Shown: positions 51,601-59,378 of the stretch, piece after piece
Numbering within the stretch: position 1 is the stretch's first letter
Layout: each line of letters begins with the position of its first letter
Assembly (NCBI RefSeq): GCF_029543155.1
Contig: NZ_JARQXA010000001.1
Location: 310,001 to 374,000, forward strand
Length of the DNA stretch: 64,000 nt
DNA from: Sphingomonas sp. HITSZ_GF
GTDB lineage: Bacteria; Pseudomonadota; Alphaproteobacteria; Sphingomonadales; Sphingomonadaceae
Direction of reading: 5' to 3'
Made by a program: the position numbers and the translations under genes
Notes under the pieces: model-generated
What the model was told of the DNA's origin: nothing
The model's input: the letters and a program-made list of their open reading frames with translations, nothing else
The model's database searches: none

Positions 51601-52620
51601 TCAGCGCAGGCAGGCGTCGAGCCCGTCGCCGCGCACCGTGCCGATGCGCGCGGTGATCGCATTGCCGTAGCGGCGGGTGAAGCCGCGCGGATCGATGGCG
51701 GCGCGCTTCTTGGGCAGCGGCAGCACCGCGGCGATCTGGGCGGCCTCGCGCGGGCTCATCTGCGAGGCGTCGTGCTTGAAATAGCGCATCGCGCCGGCGT
51801 TGACGCCATAGGTGCCGATCCCCGTCTCCGCGACGTTGAGATAGACTTCCATGATCCGGCGCTTGCCCCAGATATTCTCGATCAGCACGGTGAAATAGGC
51901 TTCCAGCGCCTTGCGGGCATAGCCGCCGCCCTGGAACAGGAAGACGTTCTTGGCGGTCTGCTGGCTGATCGTCGAGCCGCCGCGGATCTTCTTCTTGCCG
52001 GTGGCATTGCGGGCATAGGCCTGCTCGATCGCAGTGAAGTCGAAGCCGTGATGCGAGCAGAAGCGCGCGTCCTCGGCGGCGATCGCGGCGCGCGGCATGT
52101 CGGGATCGATCCGGTCGATCGACATCCAGCGCTTGGTGACGCCGTGGCCGGAGACGACGTCGCCGATCTGCGTCCAGGTGATCGGGGGCGGGACGAACTT
52201 GTAGATCACCACCATGCCGATCGAGACGGCGAGGAAGAGCAGGATCGCCTTGAGCAGCAGGAAAGCCAACCGGCGCCAAAGAGGCTTCCGAGGCTTAGGT
52301 GCAACCTCTTCTTTCCCCGGCGAAGGCCGGGGCCCAGACTTGGAGTCTGGAATAAGCGCTGCCGCGCTTGAGTCTGATTCAGGGCTGGGCCCCGGCCTTC
52401 GTCGGGGAGAAGCTTGGGAAGAAGCGAAAGGATCGGGCTCTTCGCCGAGCGGGCGCAAGTCCGGCATCGGCGGCTGGCCGAGGTCGGGCTGCTGCGCCGT
52501 GGTCGCACGCGGCGTCCAGTCGCGCGGGCGGGGCGCGGAATCGGAAGGCGCCGGCGGGATGTCCGCCGGCGCTTCCGGGAGGCGCGGGGCCTCCTCGTCG
52601 TTCCGATCACTGTCACTCAT
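51601..52620 (-). CDS. mtgA: Monofunctional peptidoglycan transglycosylase, with in-frame REP insertion
   Basis: 339 residues, long for MtgA because of about 110 low-complexity N-terminal residues. After a membrane helix (about 117-137) comes the GT51 domain: catalytic Glu in A-A-E-D-A-R-F-C-S-H-H-G-F-D, G-G-S-T-I-S-Q-Q-T-A-K-N, and W-G-K-R-R-I-M-E-V-Y-L-N. Polymerises lipid II into glycan strands. Residues about 69-104 (SPRRRPGPSPES..SGPRPSPGKEE) are the translation of a family B REP pair. It follows rpoH after 9 bases. Confidence 0.93.
   Translation of the reverse strand: MSDSDRNDEEAPRLPEAPADIPPAPSDSAPRPRDWTPRATTAQQPDLGQPPMPDLRPLGEEPDPFASSQASPRRRPGPSPESDSSAAALIPDSKSGPRPSPGKEEVAPKPRKPLWRRLAFLLLKAILLFLAVSIGMVVIYKFVPPPITWTQIGDVVSGHGVTKRWMSIDRIDPDMPRAAIAAEDARFCSHHGFDFTAIEQAYARNATGKKKIRGGSTISQQTAKNVFLFQGGGYARKALEAYFTVLIENIWGKRRIMEVYLNVAETGIGTYGVNAGAMRYFKHDASQMSPREAAQIAAVLPLPKKRAAIDPRGFTRRYGNAITARIGTVRGDGLDACLR
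52310..52415. repeat. REP-type inverted repeat, family B, inside mtgA
   Basis: Arms TTCCCCGGCGAAGGCCGGGGCCCAGACT and AGTCTG..GGGCTGGGCCCCGGCCTTCGTCGGGGAGAA (shown here as two or more sub-segments around 52312-52352 and 52371-52411) flank a short spacer within the cytoplasmic N-terminal region of MtgA. The frame continues through it. One arm has a C-to-T change, CTTCGTCGGGG. Confidence 0.88.
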
Positions 52621-52629
52621 GCAGGCGTC

Positions 52630-53532
52630 TTAGGCGGTGAGGAGCCGCTTTTCACCTGCGATGCGCATCATCGCCTTTTGCAGCTTCTCGAACGCGCGCA
52701 CCTCGATCTGGCGGACGCGCTCGCGGCTGACGTCATAGACCTGCGAGAGCTCCTCGAGGGTCTTGGGATCGTCGGTGAGGCGACGCTCGGTGAGGATGTG
52801 GCGCTCGCGCTCGTTGAGGTCCTCCATCGCCGACACGAGCATCTCGTGGCGGACGGTGGCTTCCTGCGCCTCGGCGACGCGCTCGTCCTGGAGCTGGTCC
52901 TCATCGGCCAGCCAGTCCTGCCACTGGCCCTCGCCATCCTCGCGCATCGGCACGTTGAGCGACGTGTCGCCGCCCATCGCCATGCGGCGGTTCATCGAGG
53001 TGACTTCCTCCTCGGTGACGCCGAGATCGGTGGCGATCTTGGCGACATGCTCGGGGCTGAGATCGCCATCCTCGAACGCGTCGAGCTTGGCTTTCATCCG
53101 GCGCAGGTTGAAGAACAGCTTCTTCTGCGCGGCCGTGGTGCCCATCTTCACGAGGCTCCACGAGCGGAGGATGAATTCCTGGATCGAGGCACGGATCCAC
53201 CACATGGCGTAGGTCGCCAGGCGGAAGCCCCGATCGGGCTCGAACTTCTTCACGCCCTGCATCAGGCCGATATTGCCCTCCGAGATCAGCTCGGAGACGG
53301 GCAGGCCATAGCCGCGATAGCCCATGGCGATCTTCGCCACGAGACGCAGGTGCGAGGTGACCAGCTGGGCCGCGGCATCGGTGTCGCCATGCTCCTGGAA
53401 GCGCTTGGCGAGCATGAACTCCTGCTCGGGGCTCAGGATCGGAAACTTCTTGATCTCGGCCAGATAGCGGTTGAGGCTCTGCTCACCGCCAAGCGCGGGG
53501 ATCGTCGCCGGGACGTTGCTTCCGCTTGCCAT
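52630..53532 (-). CDS. rpoH: RNA polymerase sigma-32 factor
   Basis: 300 residues from ATG 53532 (GGGAG 8 bases upstream). Region 2 (ISEGNIGLMQGVKKFEPDRGFRLATYAMWWIRASIQEFI), the sigma-32-specific RpoH box A-A-Q-K-K-L-F-F-N-L-R-R and region 4 (LTDDPKTLEELSQVYDVSRERVRQIEVRAFEKL) are all present. It directs heat-shock transcription. Encoded between rluD and mtgA, same direction. Confidence 0.96.
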   Translation of the reverse strand: MASGSNVPATIPALGGEQSLNRYLAEIKKFPILSPEQEFMLAKRFQEHGDTDAAAQLVTSHLRLVAKIAMGYRGYGLPVSELISEGNIGLMQGVKKFEPDRGFRLATYAMWWIRASIQEFILRSWSLVKMGTTAAQKKLFFNLRRMKAKLDAFEDGDLSPEHVAKIATDLGVTEEEVTSMNRRMAMGGDTSLNVPMREDGEGQWQDWLADEDQLQDERVAEAQEATVRHEMLVSAMEDLNERERHILTERRLTDDPKTLEELSQVYDVSRERVRQIEVRAFEKLQKAMMRIAGEKRLLTA

Positions 53533-53589
53533 GATCACTTCTCCCTTTCACTAGGCGCGCTTCCCCGAAGGCGAAGCGCCGCCGAAAAT

Positions 53590-54537
53590 TCATACGATGA
53601 GATTATCGAACAGTTCCTGCATATCCGCAGGGATTTCGCTTTCGAACGCCAAAGCGGTACTATTGATGGGGTGAATGAACCCCAGATGCGCCGCGTGCAA
53701 GGCCTGCCGCCGGAAATTCAAGGTTTCCAGAAGTTGACGGTGGGACTTGCGAACACTGCCATAGACCGGATCGCCGACGAGCGGATGACCCAAAGAGGCC
53801 ATATGCACCCGCACCTGATGGGTACGTCCGGTCTCGAGCTTGCACTCGACCAGCGCGGCATCCGAAAGTTCACGAAGTACACGCCAATGCGTGACCGCGC
53901 GCTTGCCGTTGTTCACGATCGCGACCTTCTTGCGATTGTGCGGCGAGCGCGCGAGCGGGGCATCGACTATGCCCTGGAGCGTGCGCGGCTTGCCGCTGAC
54001 GATCGCCTTGTAGCGCCGGTCGATTGAATGGGCCTTGAACTGCGTAGCCAGGCCGACATGCGCGCGGTCGTGCTTGGCGGCCACCATCAGGCCCGATGTA
54101 TCCTTGTCGATCCGGTGGACGATCCCCGGCCGCGCCTCGCCGCCGATGCCCGAAAGCGAACCGTGGCAATGGTGGAGCAGCGCGTTGACCAAGGTCCCGT
54201 CGAGATTGCCTGCCGCCGGGTGGACGACCAGCCCGGCCTGCTTGTCGATCACGATCAGATGCTCGTCTTCATAGACGATGTTGAGCGGGATTTCCTGCGC
54301 CTCGTTGTGCGCCGGCTTGGGGTCCGGCACCGCGACGCTGAACAGCGCGCCACCGGTGGCCTTCTTCGCCGGATCGCGAACCAGGCCCTGCGGGCCGGTC
54401 ACGGCACCGGACGCGATCAGCACCTTCAGCCGTTCGCGCGACATGGTCGGCACGGCGTCGGCGAGCGCACGATCCAGACGCCAGCCATCGGCTGCGTCCG
54501 CGATACGTGCTTCGATGATGGAAACCCCCTGATTCAT
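53590..54537 (-). CDS. rluD: RluD-type 23S rRNA pseudouridine synthase
   Basis: 315 residues. N-terminal S4 domain (DGWRLDRALADAVPTMSRERLKVLIASGAV) and the synthase domain with catalytic Asp144 in H-R-I-D-K-D-T-S-G-L, plus GRTHQVRVHMASLGHPLVGDPVYG. This matches RluD/RluA-family enzymes acting on 23S rRNA helix 69; the S4 domain favours RluD over RluA. Divergent from a JAMM peptidase with a 12-bp gap. Confidence 0.92.
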   Translation of the reverse strand: MNQGVSIIEARIADAADGWRLDRALADAVPTMSRERLKVLIASGAVTGPQGLVRDPAKKATGGALFSVAVPDPKPAHNEAQEIPLNIVYEDEHLIVIDKQAGLVVHPAAGNLDGTLVNALLHHCHGSLSGIGGEARPGIVHRIDKDTSGLMVAAKHDRAHVGLATQFKAHSIDRRYKAIVSGKPRTLQGIVDAPLARSPHNRKKVAIVNNGKRAVTHWRVLRELSDAALVECKLETGRTHQVRVHMASLGHPLVGDPVYGSVRKSHRQLLETLNFRRQALHAAHLGFIHPINSTALAFESEIPADMQELFDNLIV

Positions 54538-54549
54538 GTTTTATCGTAG

Positions 54550-54957
54550 ATGGGGATGCGGTTCACGATTTCAAGTTCTGTACTGATCGGTATTCGCGAG
54601 ATTTCCGCGGTTTCCGGCGCGCGCGAGGCGTGCGGATTGCTGTTCGGAACCGAAGACGCGGTAACCGGCTTCCAAGCTGTTGAAAATGTTCACGAAGCGC
54701 CGGATCGGCATTTTGAGATCGATCCCGTTGCATTGTTCGCGGCACTGCGCGCAGAGCGTGCGGGCGGGCCGCGGATCCTGGGCTATTGGCACTCGCATCC
54801 GAGCGGCGACCCGACGCCCTCGATCACCGATGCGGCGATGGCCGCCCCCGACGGAAAACTCTGGGTCATCGTCGGGGGAGACCAGGTGACCGCCTGGCGC
54901 GCCGTGGAGCGGGGTTCGCTCCACGGGCGCTTCGATCCGGTCGAGATCGAGGGCTAG
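54550..54957 (+). CDS. M67-family (JAMM) metallopeptidase-like protein
   Basis: 135 residues. JAMM residues: Glu26 in R-E-A-C-G-L-L-F-G, then H81-S-H83-P-S-G-D-P-T-P-S-I-T-D94, the H-x-H-x10-D zinc site with its Ser. Bacterial Mov34/MPN proteins of this size cleave C-terminal groups of sulfur-carrier or ubiquitin-like proteins in some pathways. No ubiquitin-like or ThiS/MoaD gene is adjacent, so the substrate is open. Start could be ATG 54556. Confidence 0.88.
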   Translation: MGMRFTISSSVLIGIREISAVSGAREACGLLFGTEDAVTGFQAVENVHEAPDRHFEIDPVALFAALRAERAGGPRILGYWHSHPSGDPTPSITDAAMAAPDGKLWVIVGGDQVTAWRAVERGSLHGRFDPVEIEG

Positions 54958-54980
54958 GGCAGGCGAGATTGCCAGTACCA

Positions 54981-55081
54981 GTTCCCCGGCGAAAGCCGGG
55001 GCCCAGCTGCAATGTCGTTCGAGAGGTTCACGCGCCTGACTTCTTGCGCCGAAACTGGGCCCCGGCTTTCGCCGGGGAACA
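54981..55081. repeat. REP-type inverted repeat, family B
   Basis: GTTCCCCGGCGAAAGCCGGGG (left) and CCCCGGCTTTCGCCGGGGAAC (right) lie between the convergent JAMM peptidase and EF-hand genes. Arm sequences equal those at 34.8 kb. Confidence 0.9.
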
Positions 55082-55111
55082 GCTTTGTGAACCGTCCCGT
55101 GACGATCCGCC

Positions 55112-55573
55112 TCAGTTGCCGGCCGGTGCGGCGGGCGCCGGAGCGTCGGCCGGCGGGGGCGGCGGCGGGCCCATGCGGTGGCCGGGGCCACCCGGGCCGC
55201 GCGGGCCTTCGGCGCCGGGACCGCCCTGCGGGCCGCCATGGGGACCGTGCTGCCAGCCACCGGGGCCGCCCGGGCCGCGATGGCCGCGGCCGTGATGCTT
55301 GCGCATCTCCTCGAAGCGGCCGAAGCGGATCTCCTCGCGCGACAGCTTGCCGTCCTTGCTCACGTCGAACTTCTCGAAGCGCGCTGCGGCGGCCTTCATC
55401 CACTCGTCCTTGGTGACGACGCCGTCCTTGTTGAGGTCGATCGGGTTGTGGCGCGGGCCTTCGGCCTTCTCGGCCTTGGGCGGGGTGCGATCCTGCGGGG
55501 CGGCGATTGCGGCGCCGGTGCCGAAGGTGAGTGCGCTGGCTGCGAGCAGCGCGGCGAATTTCAGTTTCATCAT
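55112..55573 (-). CDS. Secreted EF-hand protein with Gly/Pro/His-rich tail
   Basis: 153 residues from ATG 55573. Signal peptide ending near AIAAP. Two EF-hand loops: D-L-N-K-D-G-V-V-T-K-D-E-W and D-V-S-K-D-G-K-L-S-R-E-E-I, each with Asp/Asn at positions 1, 3, 5 and a Glu/Asp at 12. The last 60 residues are low-complexity (GPGGPGGWQHGPHGG.. then PPPPPPADAPAPAAPAGN). Calcium-binding in the periplasm is likely. Confidence 0.85.
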   Translation of the reverse strand: MMKLKFAALLAASALTFGTGAAIAAPQDRTPPKAEKAEGPRHNPIDLNKDGVVTKDEWMKAAAARFEKFDVSKDGKLSREEIRFGRFEEMRKHHGRGHRGPGGPGGWQHGPHGGPQGGPGAEGPRGPGGPGHRMGPPPPPPADAPAPAAPAGN

Positions 55574-55678
55574 GCCTTTTCTCCGCTCCAGGTGATGTCT
55601 GGATGAGGAAGAATTAGGCGCCGAGTGTCGCGTGGATTTCTCGTGCCGGAGGCGAAATTGTCGCAACTTGTCGGGTGT

Positions 55679-55699
55679 GGCGCCGCCCCCAGCGGCGCC
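55679..55699 (-). terminator. Hairpin at the end of the histidine kinase gene
   Basis: GGCGCCGC / GCGGCGCC, an 8-bp perfect stem with a 5-base loop, overlaps the first base of the stop codon region of the leftward kinase gene. No T-run follows on either side, so termination strength is uncertain. Confidence 0.4.
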
Positions 55700-57684
55700 T
55701 AGGCGGCGCCGATTTCGGCGTTCTCGAGCGTCGGCAGGGTGAAGACGAATTCGGCGCCGCCCTGGGGGGCGTTGCTGGCGGAGAAGACGCCGCCATGCAG
55801 CTCGACGATGCGCTTGGAGATCGACAGGCCGATGCCCATGCCGTCGCTGCTGCCATTGGCGGAGAAGCGCTGGAACAGCTGCGCCAGCGTCTCGGGCGGC
55901 AGGCCGGGGCCGTTGTCGCGGCAGCGTATCTCGACCATCGCATCCTCGGTGGGGCGGGCAGTGATCCAGATGCGCGGCGCGGGCTGGCCGCTGTCGCGCA
56001 GCGCCTCCACGGCGTTGCGCATCAGGTTGACCAATACCTGCTGCACCTGAACCCGGTCGACGAAGACGCTGAGCCCGGCGGGCTCTACGTCATAGTCGAA
56101 CTGCGCGGCGAGGCGGCTGGAGCCGACCAGCACGAGGCGCGCGGCATCCTCGATCATCGGCTGGAGCGGCTCGACGCTGCGTTCGGTATCGTTGCGCTCG
56201 GTGAAGCTGCGCAGGCGGCGGATGATGTCGCCGGCATGCATCACCTGCTCGCGGGCATTGCCGACCAGCTCGGTGCCCGGGCCCTCGGCACCGGTGTTGC
56301 GGGCGAGCATCGTCGCGGCGGAGAGATAATTGGCGGCGGCAGTGAGCGGCTGGTTGAGCTCGTGCGCAAGATCGGCTGCGGCTTCGCCCATCGCGCTCTG
56401 GCGCGCGAGATGGGCCAGCTCGGCATTGAGCTGGGCGACCTGATCCTCGGCGCCGAACTGCATCGACATGTCGCGGACGAACAGCGTGAGGCAGCGCACG
56501 TCATCGGCCTGCACCCGGCCGGCGCGTGCCTCCAGCGGGAAGAGCGAGCCGTCGCTGCGCCGGCCGACGGCGCTCAGCGGCTCGGCGCTCCACGGATTGG
56601 GCTCGCGCCCGCCCAGCGCGGCGAGCTCGCCCTGGTAGCGCTCCGCATGCTCCTCGGGCGCAAGCATGGTCACCGGTTTGCCGAGCACTTCCTCTGCCCG
56701 ATAGCCCCAGAGCCGCTCGGCGGCGGCACTGAATTCGACGATCGTGCCGTTCTCCTCGATCAGCATGACTGCGTCGGGCACCATCGCGAGCACCGCGCTG
56801 AGCTTGGCCTCGCGAATGGCGAGCGCCCTGGCCTGGCCATCGGCGTGGCGGATGGCGCGCATCAGCACCCAGGCAAGGATCAGCACGTTGCCGGCCAGCA
56901 CCAGGAATTGTGCCGCGCTGTAGCCGAGCAGGTGCATCTGGTAGGCGGCGAAGCCCATCAGGGAGGGGATGGCGGGCAGGATGATGATCGCCGGGGCGAG
57001 GCGAACCAGCAGGTGCCAGCCCTGTTCACCGTCGCGGCGACGCATCGCGTAGAGGATCACGCCGGCGGCCGGGAGCAGCGCCACCGCGCTCGACACGGCG
57101 GAGCGGCCGAGAAAGGCAGGAGAGGTGCCGCCGGACTCGGCGATCAGCGCGGTGGTGGCGAGCAGGGTGAGAGCGATCGAGGCGCTCGACAGGATGATCG
57201 CGATCACGCGGTGGATCTTGCGCTCGAAGGTGATGGCAACCGCGGCGAGCGCGCCGATCGCGGCGACCGCGACGGTGCCCCCGGGGCTGAGCCCGTTGTT
57301 GCGCACGCCGAGGCGCTGGACGTCCTCGAAGAAGAACCAGCGCTCCACGGCGACGGCGCCGGTCAGATATTCGAGCACGATCAGGCTGAGCAGCAGCACC
57401 GCAGGCGCGATGGCGATGCGGGCGAGCCGCGGGCGCCCGCTTACCGCGAGGAAGCCGGAGAGCGTGATGAGGCAGCCGTTGATCGCGCTCAGCGGCGCGA
57501 CCGCATAGCCGGGATCGCCGAAGCCGCGCAGCACCGGCACGTCGAGCATCCAGCCGATAAAGGGGAGCGACAGGATCAGGCAGCCGATGCCGGTCAGCCA
57601 TTGCGGCAGGCTGGACGCGCCGAGACCCACCCAGCCGGAGCCGGGAATCGCCTCATCCTGCATGGTCACTGCACTGCGCGTCAT
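55699..57684 (-). CDS. Membrane PAS-domain sensor histidine kinase (FixL/ThcS-like), orphan
   Basis: 661 residues. Eight or so N-terminal hydrophobic segments (about 25-300) form a membrane sensor module, then a PAS domain (LSAVLAMVPDAVMLIEENGTIVEFSAAAERLWGYRAEEVLGKPV), a DHp with H441 in L-A-H-E-L-N-Q-P-L, and HATPase_c with N box LMRNAVEAL, G1 RDNGPGLPPE and G2 GMGIGLSISKRIV. No response regulator is adjacent. The HELNQPL form is typical of HWE-distinct FixL-like kinases that act on FixJ-type regulators. Confidence 0.92.
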   Translation of the reverse strand: MTRSAVTMQDEAIPGSGWVGLGASSLPQWLTGIGCLILSLPFIGWMLDVPVLRGFGDPGYAVAPLSAINGCLITLSGFLAVSGRPRLARIAIAPAVLLLSLIVLEYLTGAVAVERWFFFEDVQRLGVRNNGLSPGGTVAVAAIGALAAVAITFERKIHRVIAIILSSASIALTLLATTALIAESGGTSPAFLGRSAVSSAVALLPAAGVILYAMRRRDGEQGWHLLVRLAPAIIILPAIPSLMGFAAYQMHLLGYSAAQFLVLAGNVLILAWVLMRAIRHADGQARALAIREAKLSAVLAMVPDAVMLIEENGTIVEFSAAAERLWGYRAEEVLGKPVTMLAPEEHAERYQGELAALGGREPNPWSAEPLSAVGRRSDGSLFPLEARAGRVQADDVRCLTLFVRDMSMQFGAEDQVAQLNAELAHLARQSAMGEAAADLAHELNQPLTAAANYLSAATMLARNTGAEGPGTELVGNAREQVMHAGDIIRRLRSFTERNDTERSVEPLQPMIEDAARLVLVGSSRLAAQFDYDVEPAGLSVFVDRVQVQQVLVNLMRNAVEALRDSGQPAPRIWITARPTEDAMVEIRCRDNGPGLPPETLAQLFQRFSANGSSDGMGIGLSISKRIVELHGGVFSASNAPQGGAEFVFTLPTLENAEIGAA

Positions 57685-57782
57685 CGATGGTCCCAGGAGA
57701 CGGGTCGCACCCGCATTTGCACATTGTAGCAGGAATGCACCATGGCGACGTAATCAGGAAAAAACCGCAGGCCGAATAGGTT

Positions 57783-57808
57783 GGAACGTTTCGGTGGCGC
57801 AACCCGTT
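57783..57808 (+). promoter_or_regulatory. EcfG (general stress sigma) promoter, consensus match
   Basis: GGAAC (57783-57787), 17 bases, then CGTT (57805-57808): an exact match to the GGAAC-N16/17-CGTT consensus recognised by EcfG sigma factors in sphingomonads and other alphaproteobacteria. It lies 32 bases upstream of the ATG of a small membrane peptide. No ecfG, phyR or nepR gene is in the window. Confidence 0.75.
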
Positions 57809-57840
57809 GATGGGGAAACACTGAAACGGAGCGCGTTGCG

Positions 57841-57987
57841 ATGCTTTGGACGATCGTCGTCATCCTGCTGATCCTGTGGTTGCTGGGCTTCACCTTCCAC
57901 ATTGGCGCAGGCCTCATCCACCTCCTGCTGGTCGTCGCCGTGGTGATCGGCCTGATCCAGCTCTTCACCGGGCGCAAGGTAGTCTAG
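57841..57987 (+). CDS. Lmo0937-type small membrane protein
   Basis: 48 residues: MLWTIVVILLILWLLGFTF.., then HIGAGLIHLLLVVAVVIGLIQLF and a short basic end (TGRKVV). Two hydrophobic segments and the L-W-L-L-G-F..G-x-x-I-H-L-L-L-V-x-A-x-V-x-x-L core match the widespread Lmo0937 family of stress-linked small membrane proteins. GGAG at 57828-57831 serves as ribosome-binding site. An EcfG promoter sits upstream. Its stop overlaps the stop of the convergent serine hydrolase gene. Confidence 0.85.
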   Translation: MLWTIVVILLILWLLGFTFHIGAGLIHLLLVVAVVIGLIQLFTGRKVV

Positions 57988-59261
57988 TCGCCCGCCGGGC
58001 CCAGATAGGCGTCGCCATAGACCGCCCGGCGAAAGTCGCGGTGGAGGGTCGCCTGGAAGGGCTTGGTCTGGACGAAGAAAACTGCGGCCAGTCGGTTCGC
58101 GGGATCGACCCAGAACAGGGTCGATGCCGCACCGTCCCAGAAGAACTCGCCCAGCGCGCCGCGATTCTCCTCGGAAGTGAGCGGCCGGCCGATGCGCACC
58201 GCGAAATCCATGCCGAAGCCAACATTGCCCTTGCCGGGCAGCCAGCTCTTCTCGGTGATCCGCGGATCAAGCTGGTTGGTCGCCATCAGCCGCACGGTTG
58301 ACGGCTTGAGGATGCGCACGCCGTCCAGGCTGCCCTGGCCGAGCAGCATCCGGGCAAATCGCATGTAATCGTCGATGGGCGCGACGATGCCGGCGCCGCC
58401 CATCGTCATCGCCGGCCTGGGGAAGTTGCGCGCGCGGGTGATCGCATCGGCCTCGCGGACGAGTTGCTTGTCGGCACCGAGGACATAGGTGGCGGCGAAG
58501 CGATCGAGCCGCTCGATCGGCTGGGTCCAGCCGGCTTCCTTGATGCCGAGCGGATCGAGGACGTGCCGGCGCACATAGTCCTCGAACTTCTGGCCGGAGA
58601 GTCGCTCGACGAGCAGCGCCTGCACGTCCACCGCCGAACTGTACCGCCATTCGCTGCCCGGCTCGAACAATAGCGGCAGATGGGCGAGACGGTGGCCGAA
58701 CTCTGCCAGATCGTGATCGAGGCCGAGCGGATCGGCGGCGGCAAAGGCCTTTTCCGCCGCGCTTGGGCCATCCCCGTACGCAAAGCCGGCAGTGTGACGC
58801 AGCACGTCGCGGATCGTCACCGGGCGCTTCGACGGGCGCCAGACCGGCTGCCCGGCGGCATCGGTGCCGTCCTGCACCAGCATCGTCGCGAATTCGGGGA
58901 GGTAGCGCGACAGGGGATCGTCGAGCCCGAACTTGCCCTGCTCCCATAGCTGCATCAGCGCGACGCCGGTGACCGGCTTGGTCATCGAATAGATCTGGAC
59001 GAGCGTGTCGCGCCGGAACGGGCGGTTGGCTTCGCGATCGGCAAGGCCGGTGGTGCCGAAATAGACTTCGCGCCCGTCCTTCCACACCAGCGCGGAGACC
59101 CCGGTTGCGCGGCCGCTGGCGACCATGTCGGCCAGCGCGCGGTCGATGCGCGCCTTGTCGATCCGGAAAGTCGTGGTGGCGGCGGGCCGTTCCTGCGCCG
59201 GGGCGGGCAGGGCCAGGCCGGTGGCGGCAAGCAGCAGGGCAGGCAGCAAGGCCTTGCGCAT
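57984..59261 (-). CDS. Serine hydrolase (class C beta-lactamase-like, secreted)
   Basis: 425 residues from ATG 59261 (GGAGGGG immediately upstream; ATG 59264 also possible). Signal peptide ending near PAQERP. Catalytic S92-M-T-K95 (SxxK), Tyr motif in R-Y-S-S-A, and a late WDGAASTLFWVDP in place of the K-T-G box. Fits esterase/D-aminopeptidase-like members of the family rather than true beta-lactamases. A longer reading frame extends upstream but is antisense to chpT. Confidence 0.88.
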   Translation of the reverse strand: MRKALLPALLLAATGLALPAPAQERPAATTTFRIDKARIDRALADMVASGRATGVSALVWKDGREVYFGTTGLADREANRPFRRDTLVQIYSMTKPVTGVALMQLWEQGKFGLDDPLSRYLPEFATMLVQDGTDAAGQPVWRPSKRPVTIRDVLRHTAGFAYGDGPSAAEKAFAAADPLGLDHDLAEFGHRLAHLPLLFEPGSEWRYSSAVDVQALLVERLSGQKFEDYVRRHVLDPLGIKEAGWTQPIERLDRFAATYVLGADKQLVREADAITRARNFPRPAMTMGGAGIVAPIDDYMRFARMLLGQGSLDGVRILKPSTVRLMATNQLDPRITEKSWLPGKGNVGFGMDFAVRIGRPLTSEENRGALGEFFWDGAASTLFWVDPANRLAAVFFVQTKPFQATLHRDFRRAVYGDAYLGPAGD

Positions 59262-59378
59262 CATCCCCTCCATCTTTTCCACCGATGCTATCGTTATTGG
59301 ATGCATCCGCAAAGGGCCGCGCTTGCAGCCGCGGGCGGGGTGCGCCAAAGAGGCTCGACCTTGCGGGGAGCCTGCACC

